Part shown: in pieces, positions 1 through 9,062 of the stretch
How positions within the stretch are numbered: position 1 is the first letter of the stretch
Layout of the letters: each line of letters opens with the position of its first letter
NCBI GenBank assembly: GCA_947475685.1
Contig: CANJNC010000003.1
Location: 1-64,000 of the forward strand
DNA: 64,000 bases
From: Comamonadaceae bacterium
GTDB taxonomy: Bacteria; Pseudomonadota; Gammaproteobacteria; Burkholderiales; Burkholderiaceae_C
Direction of reading: 5' to 3'
Program-made: the position numbers and the translations under genes
Notes under the pieces: model-generated
Database searches by the model: none
What the model was told of the DNA's origin: nothing
The model's input: the letters and a program-made list of their open reading frames with translations, nothing else

Positions 1-52
1 ATTATTTAAAAAATCAACCACGCGTGGATGCTGCCTTTTTGGGAGAAAAATT

Positions 53-1738
53 ATGATAGAGCGTGCAATATCGCTTCATAAGGAGAGAAAACTAGAGGAG
101 GCCAGTGAAATATATCAAGAAATATTAAAGCATTCGCCCAGACATTTTGATGCACTGCATTTTTGTGGACTTCTGTACGCTCAAGTTCAGCAGTGGGACA
201 GGGCACTTGAACTACTTGCTCGTGCTGTGAAAGAGAATGATCAGAGTCCAAGTCTTTTGAATAATCTGGGCATCGTTTTTAAAGAACTTAAAAAATTTGA
301 TGAAGCCATATCAAGCTTTGAAAAAGCGGTTGTTTTGAATCCAAATTATGCTGAGGCTTATAACAACCTTGGGATTGTCTCTCAAGAGCAGGGTAAGTTA
401 CACGAGGCGCTCATTCGATATGAAAGGGCGATTGCATTAAAGTCGGATTACGTAGAGGCCCATGGTAATCTTGGTAATGTTCTGGGCCAACTTAAAAGTT
501 ATGAAGAAGCAATATTAAGTTGTGATCGAGCAATTGAAATAAAAAATGACTATGCTCAAGCTTATTTCAATAAAGGTATCGCATTAAGCGGTTTAGATAG
601 GTGTGAGGAGGCTCACTTAAATTACGCAAGAGCCATTTCTTTAAACGGTAATTATGTAGAAGCCTATTTTAATCGTGCAATTTTATTCCAAGAGACTAGT
701 GAATTAGAAGCTGCAGTTTTAGACTATAAAAAAGCAATTGTACTAAGGGCTGATTATAGTCAAGCGCATTTTAATTTGGGTTGTGTGTTGATTTTGCAAA
801 ACAAGCTCAATGAAGCGTTGGTGTGTTTTGGCAAAGTGATAGAAATTGATAAAACTCATGCCGAGGCCCATTTAAATTGTGGAAATATTTTCAAAGAATT
901 TAAGCTCTTCAGTAAGGCATTATCGAGTTATAGCAAGGCCATAGAGTTCAAGCAAGATTATGCGGAGGCTTACGGAAATAGAGGCTCCATACATCACGAG
1001 GAAGGTGAATTTGAAAAAGCCATCAAAGATTATAAAAAAGCATTGAGTATGAATCCAATGTTAACAAAAATAACTTTTTCTCTTTCGTCTTTAGGGGTGG
1101 GACCGACGCCCAATGTGATGCCAACTCAACCCCTCATTGAGCTTTTCGATAACTATGCAAATAAATTCGACGATCATCTGATAGGCTTGTTAGGTTATCA
1201 AGCGCCTCAAATTTTAATGAATCAACTCAAGAGGCATCAAAATTATAAAATAAAACAAATGTTGGATTTGGGTTGTGGGACTGGCCTATGCGGAGAGTCT
1301 TTTGGGTCGCATGCTCAAGTGATCACGGGTGTGGATATTTCAAAAAAAATGCTTGAACAAGCCAAAGCCAAAGGCATCTACTCGAAATTAATCTGTGCAG
1401 ATATTGTGGATTTTTTGAATAATACGACAGACCAATATGACTTGGTTGTTAGTGCAGATGTATTTATTTATATCGGCGAGTTAGAACAAATATTCAAAGA
1501 TATTGCAAGTAAATTAAAGATCAACGGCCTATTTAGTTTCACTATTGAAAACAGCCAGTCACCAACCTACGAACTCAAGACCACACAGCGCTATGGACAC
1601 TCCCTCCCTTACATCTTGCAGTTGGCCTCCTTGAATGGCTTCTCCGTTCTTGAAATTAAAGATGTGCAACTGCGAAGAGAAAAGGATGTGTTTATATCTG
1701 GGGCTGCAATATTGATGCAACACGCTGGGATATCGTAA
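53..1738 (+). CDS. TPR-repeat protein with C-terminal SAM methyltransferase domain
   Basis: A 561-residue protein in two parts. Residues 1 to about 345 are roughly ten tetratricopeptide repeats with recurrent turns such as NPNYAEAYNNLG. Residues about 395-561 are a class I S-adenosylmethionine methyltransferase domain with the glycine-rich motif LDLGCGTG near residue 404 followed by GVDIS. This layout matches the predicted methyltransferases with TPRs (COG4976). The substrate is unknown; the TPRs suggest a protein partner. The ATG follows gggaga by six bases. The gene is visibly richer in A+T (many AAA, AAT and TTA codons) than anything downstream, which suggests separate ancestry. It converges on bioD with nine bases between the stops. 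No signal peptide is seen, so a cytosolic location is likely. Confidence 0.85.
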   Translation: MIERAISLHKERKLEEASEIYQEILKHSPRHFDALHFCGLLYAQVQQWDRALELLARAVKENDQSPSLLNNLGIVFKELKKFDEAISSFEKAVVLNPNYAEAYNNLGIVSQEQGKLHEALIRYERAIALKSDYVEAHGNLGNVLGQLKSYEEAILSCDRAIEIKNDYAQAYFNKGIALSGLDRCEEAHLNYARAISLNGNYVEAYFNRAILFQETSELEAAVLDYKKAIVLRADYSQAHFNLGCVLILQNKLNEALVCFGKVIEIDKTHAEAHLNCGNIFKEFKLFSKALSSYSKAIEFKQDYAEAYGNRGSIHHEEGEFEKAIKDYKKALSMNPMLTKITFSLSSLGVGPTPNVMPTQPLIELFDNYANKFDDHLIGLLGYQAPQILMNQLKRHQNYKIKQMLDLGCGTGLCGESFGSHAQVITGVDISKKMLEQAKAKGIYSKLICADIVDFLNNTTDQYDLVVSADVFIYIGELEQIFKDIASKLKINGLFSFTIENSQSPTYELKTTQRYGHSLPYILQLASLNGFSVLEIKDVQLRREKDVFISGAAILMQHAGIS

Positions 1739-1747
1739 GTGTTGAAG

Positions 1748-2464
1748 TTAAAAGACTTTAAGAAATGCACTGGCCCATTCAATTGCAGCAATTGAATAAG
1801 GCATGTTATGCCTCTTTTGATGCTCAGCGGGCAGTTGAGGAATGTGGCCCAGGTAGGGGGCTTGGATTCTGGTCTGAAGATCGTGAATGTTTTCATTCAT
1901 CAGCCCCATTTGCGCATCAATCGTGTTTGCGACCCATCCGGCAACTTTTAACCCTCTTTTTTCAATCGATTCAAGAGTGTTTAAAGCGTGATTCAGGCAA
2001 CCCAAGCGTAGACCAACCACCAAGACCAAAGGCCAGTTCAAATGAACGGCAAAATCGGCCAACGACTCTTTTTCATTCAATGGCACGAGAAACCCACCAG
2101 CGCCTTCTGCGATGACCACATCAAATTGAGACCTGGTTTTTTCTAAAGACGCTAGCGTGGTTTGCATGGACAACACAAGCGCCCTCTTTTGTGCAACCAG
2201 ATGCGGTGCAGCTGCTTCATCCAAGATATAGGGACAAATATCGGATTGAGTTTGTTCAAGGCCACTTGCTGCAATGAGACTCAGCAGATCTTCATTGCAT
2301 CTTTGGCCCAATTCATTGGGGTAGGTTCCTGCAACAACAGGTTTGAAACCGCTGACAGTCAAGTGGGGGAACGTTTGTCTCGTTTTCAGTATCAAAGCAC
2401 ACGCCACCAGTGTTTTGCCAACTTCGGTATCTGTACCTGTTACAAAATAGCTCGTGGGTTTCAT
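1748..2464 (-). CDS. bioD: Dethiobiotin synthetase
   Basis: BioD closes the ureido ring of dethiobiotin from 7,8-diaminopelargonate, CO2 and ATP, the penultimate step of biotin synthesis in the cytosol. The P-loop GTDTEVGKT lies at residues 8-16 and the second conserved loop AEGAGGFLVPL in the middle of the 238-residue chain, a normal length. The frame stays open 80 codons further upstream, but that extension lies inside bioF. The ATG chosen here overlaps the bioF stop as ATGA and begins the family-typical segment MKPTSYFVTGTDTEVG. It is the last gene of bioA-bioF-bioD. The start has no clear Shine-Dalgarno, so translation is probably coupled to bioF. Confidence 0.95.
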   Translation of the reverse strand: MKPTSYFVTGTDTEVGKTLVACALILKTRQTFPHLTVSGFKPVVAGTYPNELGQRCNEDLLSLIAASGLEQTQSDICPYILDEAAAPHLVAQKRALVLSMQTTLASLEKTRSQFDVVIAEGAGGFLVPLNEKESLADFAVHLNWPLVLVVGLRLGCLNHALNTLESIEKRGLKVAGWVANTIDAQMGLMNENIHDLQTRIQAPYLGHIPQLPAEHQKRHNMPYSIAAIEWASAFLKVF

Positions 2465-3717
2465 GTCGGGAGGAATTTTGACTCTAAATTCATCAAGACT
2501 TGAATCAATGCTTGAATGTCTTGTTGTGCGTGCAAGGCTGAGAAAGTCACTCTCAGCCTTGCAGAATGATTGGGGACCGTTGGAGGTCTGATGGCTGGGA
2601 TGAAAACTCCAAGCGCTTGAAGTTCTTGATCGATCAACAAGCACAATTGCGTTGGGCCTACGATCAAAGGTTGTATTGGCGTCAGGCTTTGAAGGCTGTG
2701 CCACTGTTGAAGGTGAAGATGTGTCTGCCAGTAAAGGATCAGTTGGCGCAGATGCGCTCTTTTATGCTGGCCCTCTGGGCCTTCGATGAGATCTAAACTC
2801 TTGAGTGCCGCCATCGCCAAAGCAGGCGGAGAGGCCGTTGTATAAATATACGGCCTGCTTTTTTGAAACACCCAATCAATCAGGGTTTGGTGCGCACAGA
2901 CAAATGCGCCCATGACACCAGCGGCTTTGCCAAGTGTGCCAATATAGACGAGTCGCTCGGAACACAAATCCATATGTTCAAGGATGCCGTGTCCCTTTTC
3001 GCCCAAAACACCAAACCCGTGGGCGTCGTCAATCAGCAGCAAGGTGTCGAAGCGCTCAGCCAAATCCAGTAATTTATGTACAGGACTTAAATTGCCGTCC
3101 ATGCTAAAGACGCCATCACAGATGATGAGTTTGTGTTTGTTGGCATCTCTTTGCAAAGCATCTTCTAAGGCTTGGAGTTCTTCGACTTCAAAGATCGTTA
3201 GTTTGACAGTAGATTCTTTACTGGCCAATCGAATGCCGTCAATAATCGATGCGTGATTAAGCCTGGCAGAATAAATCGAAGTCAACTCCTTTGGGGCGAG
3301 TTGAGTGGAATTGGACAAATGGCAAAGTGCTGTGATAACACCCACGTTGGCCATATAGCCTGTTGAGAAGGTGAGAGTGTGAACATCGGGAATGTGTGCG
3401 CTTTGAAAGTCTGATAATCGATTGGCCAGTCTCTCATGGGACTCTTGGTGACCACTGATGAGATGAGATGCGCCACTGCCAACACCGTATTTCGACAAGG
3501 CATCCCGAGAGGCTTGGATCACCTCTGGGTGATTGGCAAGGCCTAAATAGTCATTGGAGCAAAAAGTCTTGTATTGTTGTCCATTGAACATCTGCTTGGT
3601 ATCACAAGCAGATTGAGCTATTTTATGCTTTCGATTCAGGCCAAGTTTCTTTAAGCTCAGCAAACCCCTTTCTGCTTCTTGCATTGCTAAAAAAGGTTGA
3701 TGGGATGGGGTATTCAT
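2461..3717 (-). CDS. bioF: 8-amino-7-oxononanoate synthase
   Basis: BioF is a PLP enzyme that condenses pimeloyl-ACP (or -CoA) with L-alanine to give 8-amino-7-oxononanoate, the first ring-directed step of biotin synthesis. It has the alpha-oxoamine synthase hallmarks: an aspartate/histidine segment DDAHGFGVLG and the PLP lysine in GTLGKAAGVMG. At 418 residues it is slightly longer than usual because of a C-terminal stretch. The ATG at 3717 is preferred over a TTG two codons earlier. It lies 20 bases after bioA and its stop overlaps the bioD start, so the three genes form one transcription unit. Confidence 0.95.
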   Translation of the reverse strand: MNTPSHQPFLAMQEAERGLLSLKKLGLNRKHKIAQSACDTKQMFNGQQYKTFCSNDYLGLANHPEVIQASRDALSKYGVGSGASHLISGHQESHERLANRLSDFQSAHIPDVHTLTFSTGYMANVGVITALCHLSNSTQLAPKELTSIYSARLNHASIIDGIRLASKESTVKLTIFEVEELQALEDALQRDANKHKLIICDGVFSMDGNLSPVHKLLDLAERFDTLLLIDDAHGFGVLGEKGHGILEHMDLCSERLVYIGTLGKAAGVMGAFVCAHQTLIDWVFQKSRPYIYTTASPPALAMAALKSLDLIEGPEGQHKRAHLRQLILYWQTHLHLQQWHSLQSLTPIQPLIVGPTQLCLLIDQELQALGVFIPAIRPPTVPNHSARLRVTFSALHAQQDIQALIQVLMNLESKFLPT

Positions 3718-3737
3718 GATCAATGGGTCATCAGACT

Positions 3738-5093
3738 CTAGGCATGCAGGTTTTCGTCAAGGGTGGCATAAAGTGCTGATTTGATGCGTGCACCCATCCA
3801 GTGAATTTGATCCGTGTCCAAAATATAAGGGGGCATGACATAAACGGTTTGTCCAATGGGCCTGAGAAGGAGTTGATGCTTTAGTCCTTGTTTGAACAGT
3901 TGACTCGCAAATTGTGGGTTGCTGGCAAACGTACTTGCACTGAGATCGAATGCCAAGATCATGCCTTGTTGGCGAAAATGAATCAAGCGCTCATCGTTTT
4001 CAACCCAAGAAAAGGCGGCCTTGAGGTTGATGGACGCTTGTTTATTTTTTTTCAATACATCATCGTCCTTGAAAATACGAAGACTGGCCAGTGCGGCAGC
4101 ACAAGCCAAAGGGTTTCCAGTATAGGAGTGAGAGTGAAGAAAGCCCTCGACCATGGAGTCCGCGTAAAAGGCTTGATAAATTTTCTCGGTGGTCAAGCTC
4201 AATGACAGGGGCAAGTAACCCGCGCTGATGCCTTTGGAGAGGGTTAAAAAGTCAGGCCAGATGCCAGCTGCCTCAGACGCAAAAAAAGTCCCTGTGCGTC
4301 CACAGCCCACAGCAATTTCATCGCAAATTAAATGGACCTCAAAGCGATCACAAAGCTTGCGCACGAGTTGCAGGTAAATCGGGTCATACATGCCCATTTG
4401 TCCAGCGCATTGAACCAAGGGCTCCAGTATCACCGCAGCGACTTTTGAGTGGTTTTGTTCAAGTAAGCTCTCCAAGTTTTGAGATGCCATGTGAGCCCAT
4501 TTTTGCGCGCCAATACCCTCTGGCGCTTTGCGAAAATCTGGCGTGTGGGCGACATGCACACCTTGAATCAGGGGGGCGTAGGCTTGCTTGAACAGGGGAA
4601 CATCGGTGACGCTCAGCGCGCCCAGCGTCTCACCATGGTAACCATTGGCCAGGCAAATGAATTCATTTTTTTCAGATCGACCTTGAATCCTCCAGAAATG
4701 ATGGCTCATTTTGAGCGCAATCTCAACAGCTGAGGCGCCATCGGAGGCGTAAAAGGCGTGTCCTAAATGTCCCTGGGTGAGAAGGGACAACTCTTCTGAG
4801 AGTTCCACCACGTTGGGGTGCGTCAGTCCGGCAAGCATCACATGTTCGATTTTGTTCAATTGATCCACGATGGCTTGATTGATTCGCGCATTGGCATGAC
4901 CAAACAGATTGGTCCACCAAGAACTGATGCAGTCCATGTAGGCCTGATCCTGATCTGAATACAACCAGGGCCCTTGCCCCCGGGTGATACACACCGGCGG
5001 GAACAACTCGTGTTGTTTCATTTGCGTGCAGGGATGCCATACGGCATTGAGCGTCCTGGAGATCCAGTTGTTTGGGGCTACATTCAAATTCAT
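3738..5093 (-). CDS. bioA: Adenosylmethionine-8-amino-7-oxononanoate aminotransferase
   Basis: BioA is a class III PLP aminotransferase that uses S-adenosylmethionine as amino donor to convert 8-amino-7-oxononanoate to 7,8-diaminopelargonate. Visible signatures are the N-terminal WHPCTQMK, the substrate-site SSWWTNLFGHA, the glycine-rich DGASAVEIALKM, the cofactor aspartate in LICDEIAVGCGRTG and the PLP lysine in LTLSKGISAGYLPLS. The 451-residue length is normal. It is the promoter-proximal gene of bioA-bioF-bioD and is divergent from bioB across 327 bases, the classic place for a biotin-responsive operator. I could not identify such an operator. Confidence 0.95.
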   Translation of the reverse strand: MNLNVAPNNWISRTLNAVWHPCTQMKQHELFPPVCITRGQGPWLYSDQDQAYMDCISSWWTNLFGHANARINQAIVDQLNKIEHVMLAGLTHPNVVELSEELSLLTQGHLGHAFYASDGASAVEIALKMSHHFWRIQGRSEKNEFICLANGYHGETLGALSVTDVPLFKQAYAPLIQGVHVAHTPDFRKAPEGIGAQKWAHMASQNLESLLEQNHSKVAAVILEPLVQCAGQMGMYDPIYLQLVRKLCDRFEVHLICDEIAVGCGRTGTFFASEAAGIWPDFLTLSKGISAGYLPLSLSLTTEKIYQAFYADSMVEGFLHSHSYTGNPLACAAALASLRIFKDDDVLKKNKQASINLKAAFSWVENDERLIHFRQQGMILAFDLSASTFASNPQFASQLFKQGLKHQLLLRPIGQTVYVMPPYILDTDQIHWMGARIKSALYATLDENLHA

Positions 5094-5420
5094 AACGAAG
5101 CAAATAGGGAGATCAAATGGGTCTTTTCAAGGTGGAGTCAGCACCGCGCAGCAAAATGAGGTTCATTTAGCAGAACGATCACATTTTTCGTCCAATCGAA
5201 ATATACTACCGATAACGTCGCTTAATCGATAGGCCATCGTTTTTTGCTAAGCCATTGTGGCTTTACAATGTGTTCTTGGCGCAATAGATCTCGCGTTTTA
5301 TGAAATTTAAGGCCAAAACCTGAAAACTTAATCTGCAATTTGTTTTGAAGACTCTTGACGCTTAGTCTTCACCCATCCAACCTCGTACATTGAACTCGAT
5401 CCTTCATCATACCTCCAATC
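5094..5420. other. Divergent bioA/bioB intergenic region
   Basis: This gene-free stretch must carry the promoters of the two divergent biotin transcription units. An AT-rich patch with a TATACT-like -10 (5202-5207) lies near the middle, and GGCTTTACAAT at 5259-5269 loosely resembles half of a BirA site. I see no second half-site at the expected spacing, no riboswitch-like structure and no convincing -35/-10 pair, so no operator is called. Confidence 0.5.
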
Positions 5421-6467
5421 ATGAATACCAAAACGACTGATCGCATTGAACCTGCATTGACTAGTAGTCCAACAGAAGTGCGAATGAGCTTCAGTCCCAA
5501 GTCATCGATTGAACCGATTAAAACTTCACGAGCAACAGAGCGTTGGAATTTGCAGCAAATTGAAGTCTTGTTCAGTCTGCCCTTTAATGACTTGATGTTT
5601 CAAGCTCAAAATGTTCACCGTGAGCATTTTTCAGCCAATCAGGTGCAACTCTCAAGCTTACTGTCCATCAAAACAGGTGGTTGCCCCGAGGATTGTGGGT
5701 ATTGCCCACAGTCAGCCCACTACGACACCGGGGTTGAAGCCTCTAAGTTGTTGGACGTGGAGGCGGTCAAAGCCGCCGCACTTGAAGCAAAAAAGAATGG
5801 AGCGAGCAGGTTTTGCATGGGTGCGGCATGGAGAGAGCTCAATGACCGAGATGTTGAAAAAGTGGCCGCACTGATTTCCGCTGTCAAAGCCATGGAGCTT
5901 GAGACGTGTTGCACCTTGGGAATGCTCAGCGCAGATCAGGCCAAAGCCCTTAAGGTGGCTGGCTTGGATTATTACAACCACAATTTGGACACGGCGCCTG
6001 AAATTTATGGCGACATCATTTCAACAAGGGTTTATGAAGACCGACTAAGAACCCTTGACAGTGTGCGTTCGGCGGGTATGAATGTGTGCAGTGGGGGCAT
6101 TGTTGGCATGGGTGAGACCCGCTCGCAAAGAGCAGGGCTCATTCACCAATTGGCCAATTTGGCGCCCTATCCAGAATCTGTCCCGATCAACCATTTGGTG
6201 CATGTTGAGGGTACCCCCCTGGCTGACACCAAGCCACTGGATCCTTTGGAGTTTGTGAGAACCATCGCCGTTGCAAGAATCACCATGCCCAAAGCACATG
6301 TCCGCTTGTCCGCTGGTCGCCAAGAAATGGGTGACGTTGTGCAAGCGATGTGCTTTTTAGCGGGAGCCAATTCCATTTTTTATGGCGACAAGCTCTTGAC
6401 CACCGGCAACCCCGAGTGGGCTGGAGATCAGGCGTTGCTAGCCAAATTGGGCATTCAAGCCGTTTAA
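5421..6467 (+). CDS. bioB: Biotin synthase (radical SAM)
   Basis: BioB inserts sulfur into dethiobiotin to make biotin, using a radical-SAM 4Fe-4S cluster and a sacrificial 2Fe-2S cluster. The radical-SAM cysteines are C88, C92 and C95 in [16 protein letters not shown], and the later ETCCTLGML and NHNLDTAPE motifs are typical. The 348-residue chain has about 40 poorly conserved N-terminal residues. An internal ATG at 5484 could be the true start, since neither start has a strong ribosome site. It is transcribed away from bioA-bioF-bioD. With these genes the window holds the ring-assembly half of the pathway but no bioC or bioH. Confidence 0.95.
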   Translation: MNTKTTDRIEPALTSSPTEVRMSFSPKSSIEPIKTSRATERWNLQQIEVLFSLPFNDLMFQAQNVHREHFSANQVQLSSLLSIKTGGCPEDCGYCPQSAHYDTGVEASKLLDVEAVKAAALEAKKNGASRFCMGAAWRELNDRDVEKVAALISAVKAMELETCCTLGMLSADQAKALKVAGLDYYNHNLDTAPEIYGDIISTRVYEDRLRTLDSVRSAGMNVCSGGIVGMGETRSQRAGLIHQLANLAPYPESVPINHLVHVEGTPLADTKPLDPLEFVRTIAVARITMPKAHVRLSAGRQEMGDVVQAMCFLAGANSIFYGDKLLTTGNPEWAGDQALLAKLGIQAV

Positions 6468-6520
6468 TACAGTGGACTTTGAGCCCAAGCAGACTAAAAA
6501 TAAGGTTTTGACGCGAGTCT

Positions 6521-6550
6521 TTAGAGAAAAAGCAACCAAATCTGTATAAA
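6521..6550 (+). promoter_or_regulatory. Putative sigma-70 promoter of gltIJKL
   Basis: TTAGAG (6521-6526) and TATAAA (6545-6550) are 18 bases apart, and the -10 is preceded by TG. It lies 46 bases before the gltI start, which has its own ggagag ribosome site. The call is by eye only. Confidence 0.4.
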
Positions 6551-6596
6551 CTGAAAGCTTAGGCCATTTTGTTTTTATCCTTGGAGAGAACCGATC

Positions 6597-7523
6597 ATGA
6601 GAATTTTTCAAAAAACACCTTTGAGTATGTGTGCGGCAATGGTTGCTGTGGGTTTGAGTTGGGGTGCAGGTACTGCGTTTGCGCAAAGCAATGACACCTT
6701 GGCCAAAGTCAAAGCGTCTGGTGAGATCTCCATGGGGGTGCGCGACTCCTCTGGCGCCTTGTCATACACCTTGGGGGACGGCAAGTATGTTGGCTTTCAC
6801 ATCGAGGTGTGCCAAAAAATCATCGCCAATGTAGAGAAAGCCGTGGGCAAAAAATTGGAGACCAAGTTCGTCTCTGTGACCTCACAAAATAGAATTCCAC
6901 TGGTTCAAAACGGGACCGTTGACATCGAGTGTGGCTCCACCACCAACAATGCGGCCAGACAAAAGGACGTGTCCTTTGCATTGACCACCTATGTCGAAGA
7001 GGTGCGTATTGCGGTCAAGGCCAATTCAGGCATCACCAGCATCAATCAATTGAATGGTAAAAATGTGGCAACCACAACGGGGACCACTTCGGTGCAAATT
7101 TTGCGTAAACACGAAAGAGCTTCTGGCGTGGACTTCAAGGAAGTGTATGGAAAGGACCATGCGGAGAGCTTTTTATTGTTAGAGTCTGGACGCGCTGACG
7201 CGTTTGTGATGGACGGACAAATTTTGGCAGGCAACATCGCTTTGTCCAAGAGCCCTGCTGATTATAAAATTGTGGGCGAGGTGTTGTCGGTCGAGCCCAT
7301 TGCGATCATGCTCAGAAAAGACGACGCGGGCTTTAAGAAAGTGGCCGATGACACCATCCGCGAGATGGCCAAATCGGGTGACTTGGCCAAGTCGTATGAC
7401 AAGTGGTTTGTTCAACCCATTCCGCCTAAAAATACGCGCGTGGGTTTGCCATCCAGTGAGACCACACGTGCGACGTGGGCCAACCCCAATGACAAGCCCA
7501 TGGAAGACTATGCCAAGAAATAA
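6597..7523 (+). CDS. gltI: Glutamate/aspartate ABC transporter periplasmic binding protein
   Basis: This is a family 3 extracellular solute-binding protein that captures acidic amino acids in the periplasm and delivers them to the GltJK channel. The first 29 residues form a Sec signal peptide ending GTAFA before QSNDTL. The mature part has the typical family 3 segments GKYVGFHIEVCQKI, SVTSQNRIPLVQNGTVDIECG and TTTGTTSVQILRKHE, close to E. coli GltI. Length (308 residues) is normal. It is followed by a hairpin and then the permease and ATPase genes, so the importer is complete. Ligand assignment to glutamate/aspartate is by family resemblance. Confidence 0.9.
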   Translation: MRIFQKTPLSMCAAMVAVGLSWGAGTAFAQSNDTLAKVKASGEISMGVRDSSGALSYTLGDGKYVGFHIEVCQKIIANVEKAVGKKLETKFVSVTSQNRIPLVQNGTVDIECGSTTNNAARQKDVSFALTTYVEEVRIAVKANSGITSINQLNGKNVATTTGTTSVQILRKHERASGVDFKEVYGKDHAESFLLLESGRADAFVMDGQILAGNIALSKSPADYKIVGEVLSVEPIAIMLRKDDAGFKKVADDTIREMAKSGDLAKSYDKWFVQPIPPKNTRVGLPSSETTRATWANPNDKPMEDYAKK

Positions 7524-7556
7524 TCTTGGGGCTGTTGGGTCCATGTGATCCCATGA

Positions 7557-7582
7557 GGGCATGCTAAGGTTTTAGCATGCCC
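7557..7582 (+). promoter_or_regulatory. Strong hairpin between gltI and gltJ
   Basis: An 11-bp perfect stem (GGGCATGCTAA at 7557-7567 with its complement at 7572-7582) closes a four-base loop. Only three T residues follow, so it is a poor terminator. Its place just after the binding-protein gene suggests it stabilises the upstream mRNA or partly terminates, giving more GltI than permease. Confidence 0.7.
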
Positions 7583-7623
7583 TTTGTTCAAAGGGCGTTC
7601 AATTTTTTGCAAGGCTTTGATCC

Positions 7624-8352
7624 ATGACACTTGAGTGGCAGGTCTTTTTGACAGATGACGGAGGAGGGAGAACCTATTTGGAGTGGTTGCTCCAAGCTTG
7701 GGGGTGGACGCTTGGGGTTGCCTTGGCCGCCTGGTGTGTGGCCATTCCCTGCGGGGCCTTGATTGGCGTCATGAGAACGCTGGAAGGCTCGAGAGTCTTG
7801 CCTCGCATAGGACAAGCTTGGGTGGAATTGTTTCGCAACATTCCCCTCTTGGTGCAAATCTTTTTGTGGTATTTCGTGCTGCCCAAACTGTTTCCAGTGA
7901 TGCAGCAGTTTTCTTCTTTTTGGTTGGTGGTGATGGCTTTGGGCTTGTTCACGTCTGCCAGAATTGCCGAGCAGTTTCGAGCCGGCATTGAGTCCTTGCC
8001 CAAGGGACAGCGTTATGCAGGAAAGGCCCTCGGGTTCAAAACCTGGCAACTGTACTGGTATGTGCTCTTGCCTGCGGCGCTCAGAGTGATTTTGCCGCCC
8101 TTGACCAGCGAGTCGATGAATTTATTGAAAAATTCCTCCGTGGCTTTTGCGGTCTCTATCACCGAACTTACCATGTTTGCCATGCAAGCCCAGGAAGAAA
8201 CATCGCGTGGCATTGAAATTTATTTGGCCGTCACTGTGCTGTATGCGATTTCTGCGCTCAGTGTCAACCGCTTGCTTGCCCAGGTGGAGGTGAGACTGCG
8301 CATCCCTGGTCAACAAAGCAGCGTGCGCCCTTCACTCACTGCGGGGCATTGA
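7624..8352 (+). CDS. gltJ: Glutamate/aspartate ABC transporter permease GltJ
   Basis: One of the two inner-membrane subunits of the acidic amino acid importer. It is a HisMQ-type permease of 242 residues with several hydrophobic segments. The EAA loop that docks the ATPase is seen in GIESLPKGQRYAGKALGF, followed by VLLPAALRVILPPLTSE. The ATG at 7624 lacks a strong ribosome site. It starts 100 bases after gltI, downstream of the hairpin, and ends one base before gltK. Confidence 0.9.
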   Translation: MTLEWQVFLTDDGGGRTYLEWLLQAWGWTLGVALAAWCVAIPCGALIGVMRTLEGSRVLPRIGQAWVELFRNIPLLVQIFLWYFVLPKLFPVMQQFSSFWLVVMALGLFTSARIAEQFRAGIESLPKGQRYAGKALGFKTWQLYWYVLLPAALRVILPPLTSESMNLLKNSSVAFAVSITELTMFAMQAQEETSRGIEIYLAVTVLYAISALSVNRLLAQVEVRLRIPGQQSSVRPSLTAGH

Positions 8353-8353
8353 G

Positions 8354-9019
8354 ATGCTGAATTTGGATGTGTCATTTTTAAATTGGGATTTGTTCAATAA
8401 ATTCATTTTAAAGGGGCTCCTCTTCAGCCTTGAGTTGACGGCCGTGGCCGCTTTGGGTGGACTGCTCTTTGGGACCGTTTTAGCGCTCATGAGGCTATCG
8501 AATTCAAGGCTACTTAAAGCGTTTTCGGCCGCCTACGTCAATGGCATGCGATCCATTCCCCTGGTGATGGTGATTTTGTGGTTTTATTTGTTGATCCCAG
8601 TGCTCATCGGCAAGTCCATTGGTGCTGAGTGGTCTGCCTTTATCACCTTCATTGCGTTTGAGGCGGCATTCTTTTGCGAGATCATGCGAGCGGGCATTGA
8701 GTCCGTTGGCAAGGGACAAAAAATGGCTGCGCAAGCGCTTGGCATGACCTATGCGCAAAGCATGCAACTCATTGTGTTGCCGCAAGCTTTTCGCAACATG
8801 GTGCCAGTGCTCCTCACGCAAACCATTGTGCTTTTTCAAGACACGTCCTTGGTCTATGCCATTGGCGCCTACGATTTGCTCAAAGGCTTTGTGACAGCGG
8901 GCAGGATCTATGGCCGACCTGAGGAGGTGTATTTGTTGGCCGCTGTGGTTTACTTCGCTTTGTGCTTTGGCTTGTCGTCCTTTGTCAAGCAGTTACAAAG
9001 AAAGATGAGCTTGGTTTGA
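8354..9019 (+). CDS. gltK: Glutamate/aspartate ABC transporter permease GltK
   Basis: Second membrane subunit of the importer, 221 residues, HisMQ family. The coupling loop reads [18 protein letters not shown] and is followed by [14 protein letters not shown], parallel to the same region in GltJ, so the two would form a heterodimeric channel. Its start is one base after the gltJ stop, implying coupled translation. The ATPase gene follows after 43 bases. Confidence 0.9.
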   Translation: MLNLDVSFLNWDLFNKFILKGLLFSLELTAVAALGGLLFGTVLALMRLSNSRLLKAFSAAYVNGMRSIPLVMVILWFYLLIPVLIGKSIGAEWSAFITFIAFEAAFFCEIMRAGIESVGKGQKMAAQALGMTYAQSMQLIVLPQAFRNMVPVLLTQTIVLFQDTSLVYAIGAYDLLKGFVTAGRIYGRPEEVYLLAAVVYFALCFGLSSFVKQLQRKMSLV

Positions 9020-9062
9020 TCAACGCCCCAACCCTTTTCTCAATTTTTGCAAGACAGCCCTC

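Noticed and set aside
2465..2704. In-frame 80-codon extension of bioD upstream of 2464
   Set aside because: It lies wholly inside bioF, is Ser/Arg-rich and unlike any BioD N-terminus; the ATGA overlap start gives the standard length.
5259..5269. BirA-like half-site (GGCTTTACAAT) between bioA and bioB
   Set aside because: It has an extra base against the known half-site and no partner half at the usual spacing.
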